NCBI RefSeq assembly: GCF_001697225.1
Contig: NZ_CP014671.1
Location: 2,728,001 to 2,792,000 of the forward strand
Source of the DNA: Immundisolibacter cernigliae
GTDB lineage: Bacteria > Pseudomonadota > Gammaproteobacteria > Immundisolibacterales > Immundisolibacteraceae
Reading direction: 5' to 3'
Length of the DNA: 64,000 bases
Of the stretch, positions 62,590 through 64,000 are shown in pieces (the stretch's first letter is position 1; every line of letters starts with the position of its first letter). Made by a program: the position numbers and the translations under genes. The notes under the pieces are model-generated. The model did no database searches and was not told the DNA's origin. It saw only the letters and a list, made by a program, of their open reading frames with translations.

Positions 62590-63846
62590 ATGAATCTGAC
62601 CGCGCTGAAACTCACGCCGGTGGCCGAACTGGTGGCCATGGCCCAGGAATCGCGTCTGGAGGGTGCCTCCCGCCAGCGCAAGGAAGAAATCATCTTTGCC
62701 CTGCTCAAGGCCCACGCCCGCAAGGGCGAGGACATCTTCGGCGAAGGCGTGATGGAAATGCTGCCGGACGGCTACGGCTTCCTGCGCTCGAACACCAATT
62801 CCTACCTGGCGAGCCTGGACGACATCTACGTCTCGCCCAGTCAAATCCGCCGCTTCGGCCTGCGCACCGGCGACACCATCTCCGGCAAGATTCGCCCGCC
62901 CAAGGACGGCGAGCGCTACTTCGCGCTGCTCAAGATCGACGAGCTGAACTTCGAGCCGCTGGAAGCGGCCCGCAACAAGATTCTGTTCGAGAACCTGACG
63001 CCCCTGTTCGCCGACGAGCGCTTCACGCTCGAGCGCGGCAACGGCACCACCGAGGACATCACCCCGCGCATCATCGACATGGTGGCGCCGATCGGCAAAG
63101 GCCAGCGCGGCTTGATCGTGTCGCCGCCCAAGGCCGGCAAGACCATGATGTTGCAGTCGGTCGCCCACTCGCTGACCGCCAACCACCCCGAGATCTACCT
63201 CATGGTGCTGCTCATCGACGAGCGGCCGGAGGAAGTGACCGAAATGCGCCGCACGGTGCGCGGCGAGGTCATCGCCAGCACCTTCGACGAGGCCGCCACG
63301 CGCCACGTACAGGTGGCCGACATGGTGATCGAGAAGGCCAAGCGTCTGGTCGAGCACAAGCGCGACGTGGTGATCCTGCTCGATTCCATCACGCGCCTGG
63401 CGCGCGCCTACAACACCGTCATCCCGTCCTCGGGCAAGGTGCTGACCGGCGGTGTCGATGCCCACGCCCTGGACAAGCCGAAGAAATTCTTTGGCGCCGC
63501 CCGCAACATCGAGGAAGGCGGCAGCCTGACCATCATCGCCACCACGCTGGTCGAGACCGGCTCGCGCATGGATGACGTGATCTACGAGGAGTTCAAGGGC
63601 ACCGGCAACATGGAAATCCACCTCGAACGCAAGATTGCCGAGCGGCGCATCTTCCCGGCCATCAACATCAACCGCTCCGGCACCCGCCGCGAGGAGCTGC
63701 TGATGAAGCCGGACGAAGTGCAAAAGGTGTGGATCCTGCGCCGCCTGCTGGCCTCCATGGACGAGGTCGCAGCCATGGAATTCCTGCTCGAACGCCTCAA
63801 GAACACCAAGAGCAACGGCGAGTTCTTCGCCTCCATGAAGGCCTGA
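62590..63846 (+). CDS. rho: transcription termination factor Rho
   Basis: Hexameric RNA helicase that ends transcription at unstructured C-rich RNA. The 418-residue protein has the N-terminal three-helix region ([20 protein letters not shown]), the RNA-binding OB fold ([36 protein letters not shown] in parts), Walker [13 protein letters not shown], the Q-loop/R-loop regions [14 protein letters not shown] and [36 protein letters not shown] in parts. Length and sequence match E. coli Rho closely. The long leader (62326-62589) is in keeping with Rho autoregulation; I recognised no defined element in it. Confidence 0.97.
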   Translation: MNLTALKLTPVAELVAMAQESRLEGASRQRKEEIIFALLKAHARKGEDIFGEGVMEMLPDGYGFLRSNTNSYLASLDDIYVSPSQIRRFGLRTGDTISGKIRPPKDGERYFALLKIDELNFEPLEAARNKILFENLTPLFADERFTLERGNGTTEDITPRIIDMVAPIGKGQRGLIVSPPKAGKTMMLQSVAHSLTANHPEIYLMVLLIDERPEEVTEMRRTVRGEVIASTFDEAATRHVQVADMVIEKAKRLVEHKRDVVILLDSITRLARAYNTVIPSSGKVLTGGVDAHALDKPKKFFGAARNIEEGGSLTIIATTLVETGSRMDDVIYEEFKGTGNMEIHLERKIAERRIFPAININRSGTRREELLMKPDEVQKVWILRRLLASMDEVAAMEFLLERLKNTKSNGEFFASMKA

Positions 63847-63900
63847 TATCGGCCTGTTCCTTTTATTAATTTAATCCGCAACCCGCTGAGGACCCGTCCC

Positions 63901-64000
63901 GTGAACAAGCCCGTCCGCATCGCTGTCACCGGCTGCGCCGGCAATATCGGCTACGCACTGCTGTTCCGCATCGCCGCCGGCGACATGCTCGGCCCCGACC
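63901..64000 (+). CDS. mdh: malate dehydrogenase, 5' part (cut by window end)
   Basis: NAD-dependent malate/oxaloacetate oxidoreductase of the TCA cycle. The first 33 residues ([20 protein letters not shown] and [13 protein letters not shown]) match the N-terminus of the long-form bacterial Mdh with the Rossmann loop TGxAGxIGY. The start is GTG 63901, with GAGGAC about 9 bp upstream. It follows rho by 54 bp. The gene runs past the window end, so activity residues cannot be checked. Confidence 0.85.
   Translation, partial: MNKPVRIAVTGCAGNIGYALLFRIAAGDMLGPD

Overview
The window is chromosomal DNA from a high-GC proteobacterium, most likely a gammaproteobacterium. Evidence for this includes the glnK-amtB / ubiK-comM / trxA / rho blocks, lolC-lolD, hemC-hemD, the nudJ-mnmA pair, mdoG/H-type glucan genes and a lexA operator of the TTAG-N6-CTAA form reported for Xanthomonadales. 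There is no phage, plasmid, IS element or CRISPR array. Several multicomponent ring-hydroxylating oxygenases suggest an aromatic or polycyclic degrader. A relative of Immundisolibacter would fit, but that is a guess.

Layout. 1-7513: housekeeping and envelope block (rpsA end, lapA, pyrF, heptose kinase, hldD, a beta-CASP nuclease, an unknown gene, lolC, lolD). 7660-10174: catabolic island 1 (SDR dehydrogenase, Rieske oxygenase, small unknown protein) with a TetR-type palindrome between the first two. 10306-13596 (minus): mnmA, nudJ, hemD, hemC. 13727-18486: psd, a BASS transporter, a queuosine-precursor transporter and an OlsF-like bifunctional acyltransferase. 19202-22082: lexA, then egtD/egtB for ergothioneine. 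22358-27454: catabolic island 2 (two tandem Rieske alpha subunits, one beta subunit, a ThDP enzyme). 27548-28714: metB-like gene. 28958-35998: glucan operon with three OpgG/OpgD-family proteins and OpgH. 36014-40393: truncated haemoglobin, YihY, sulfotransferase, lipoprotein, zinc-ribbon protein. 40508-47015: catabolic island 3 (glucokinase, hydroxyisobutyrate-dehydrogenase-like, CMD, Rieske beta and a broken alpha; divergently a TenA/PqqC-like protein and an M29-like protein). 47231-51050: cytochrome-FTR1 iron permease and a RegB/RegA redox two-component system. 51713-54593: EF-hand protein and copper P-type ATPase. 54725-57640: M16C protease, then tRNA-Thr. 58053-64000: amtB, glnK, ubiK, comM, trxA, rho and the start of mdh.

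Two features affect how the window should be read. First, three otherwise intact genes (SDR, egtB, glk) are each out of frame by one missing base inside a run of exactly five G or C, which looks like systematic homopolymer undercalling. Second, the island 3 Rieske alpha gene carries a 60-bp in-frame insertion with an amber stop, bounded by 28-bp direct repeats. Other notable items are a dispersed ~120-bp structured repeat (two copies), a GTGGGAG...CTCCCAC palindromic repeat (two copies) and a decayed alpha-glucan phosphorylase fragment.
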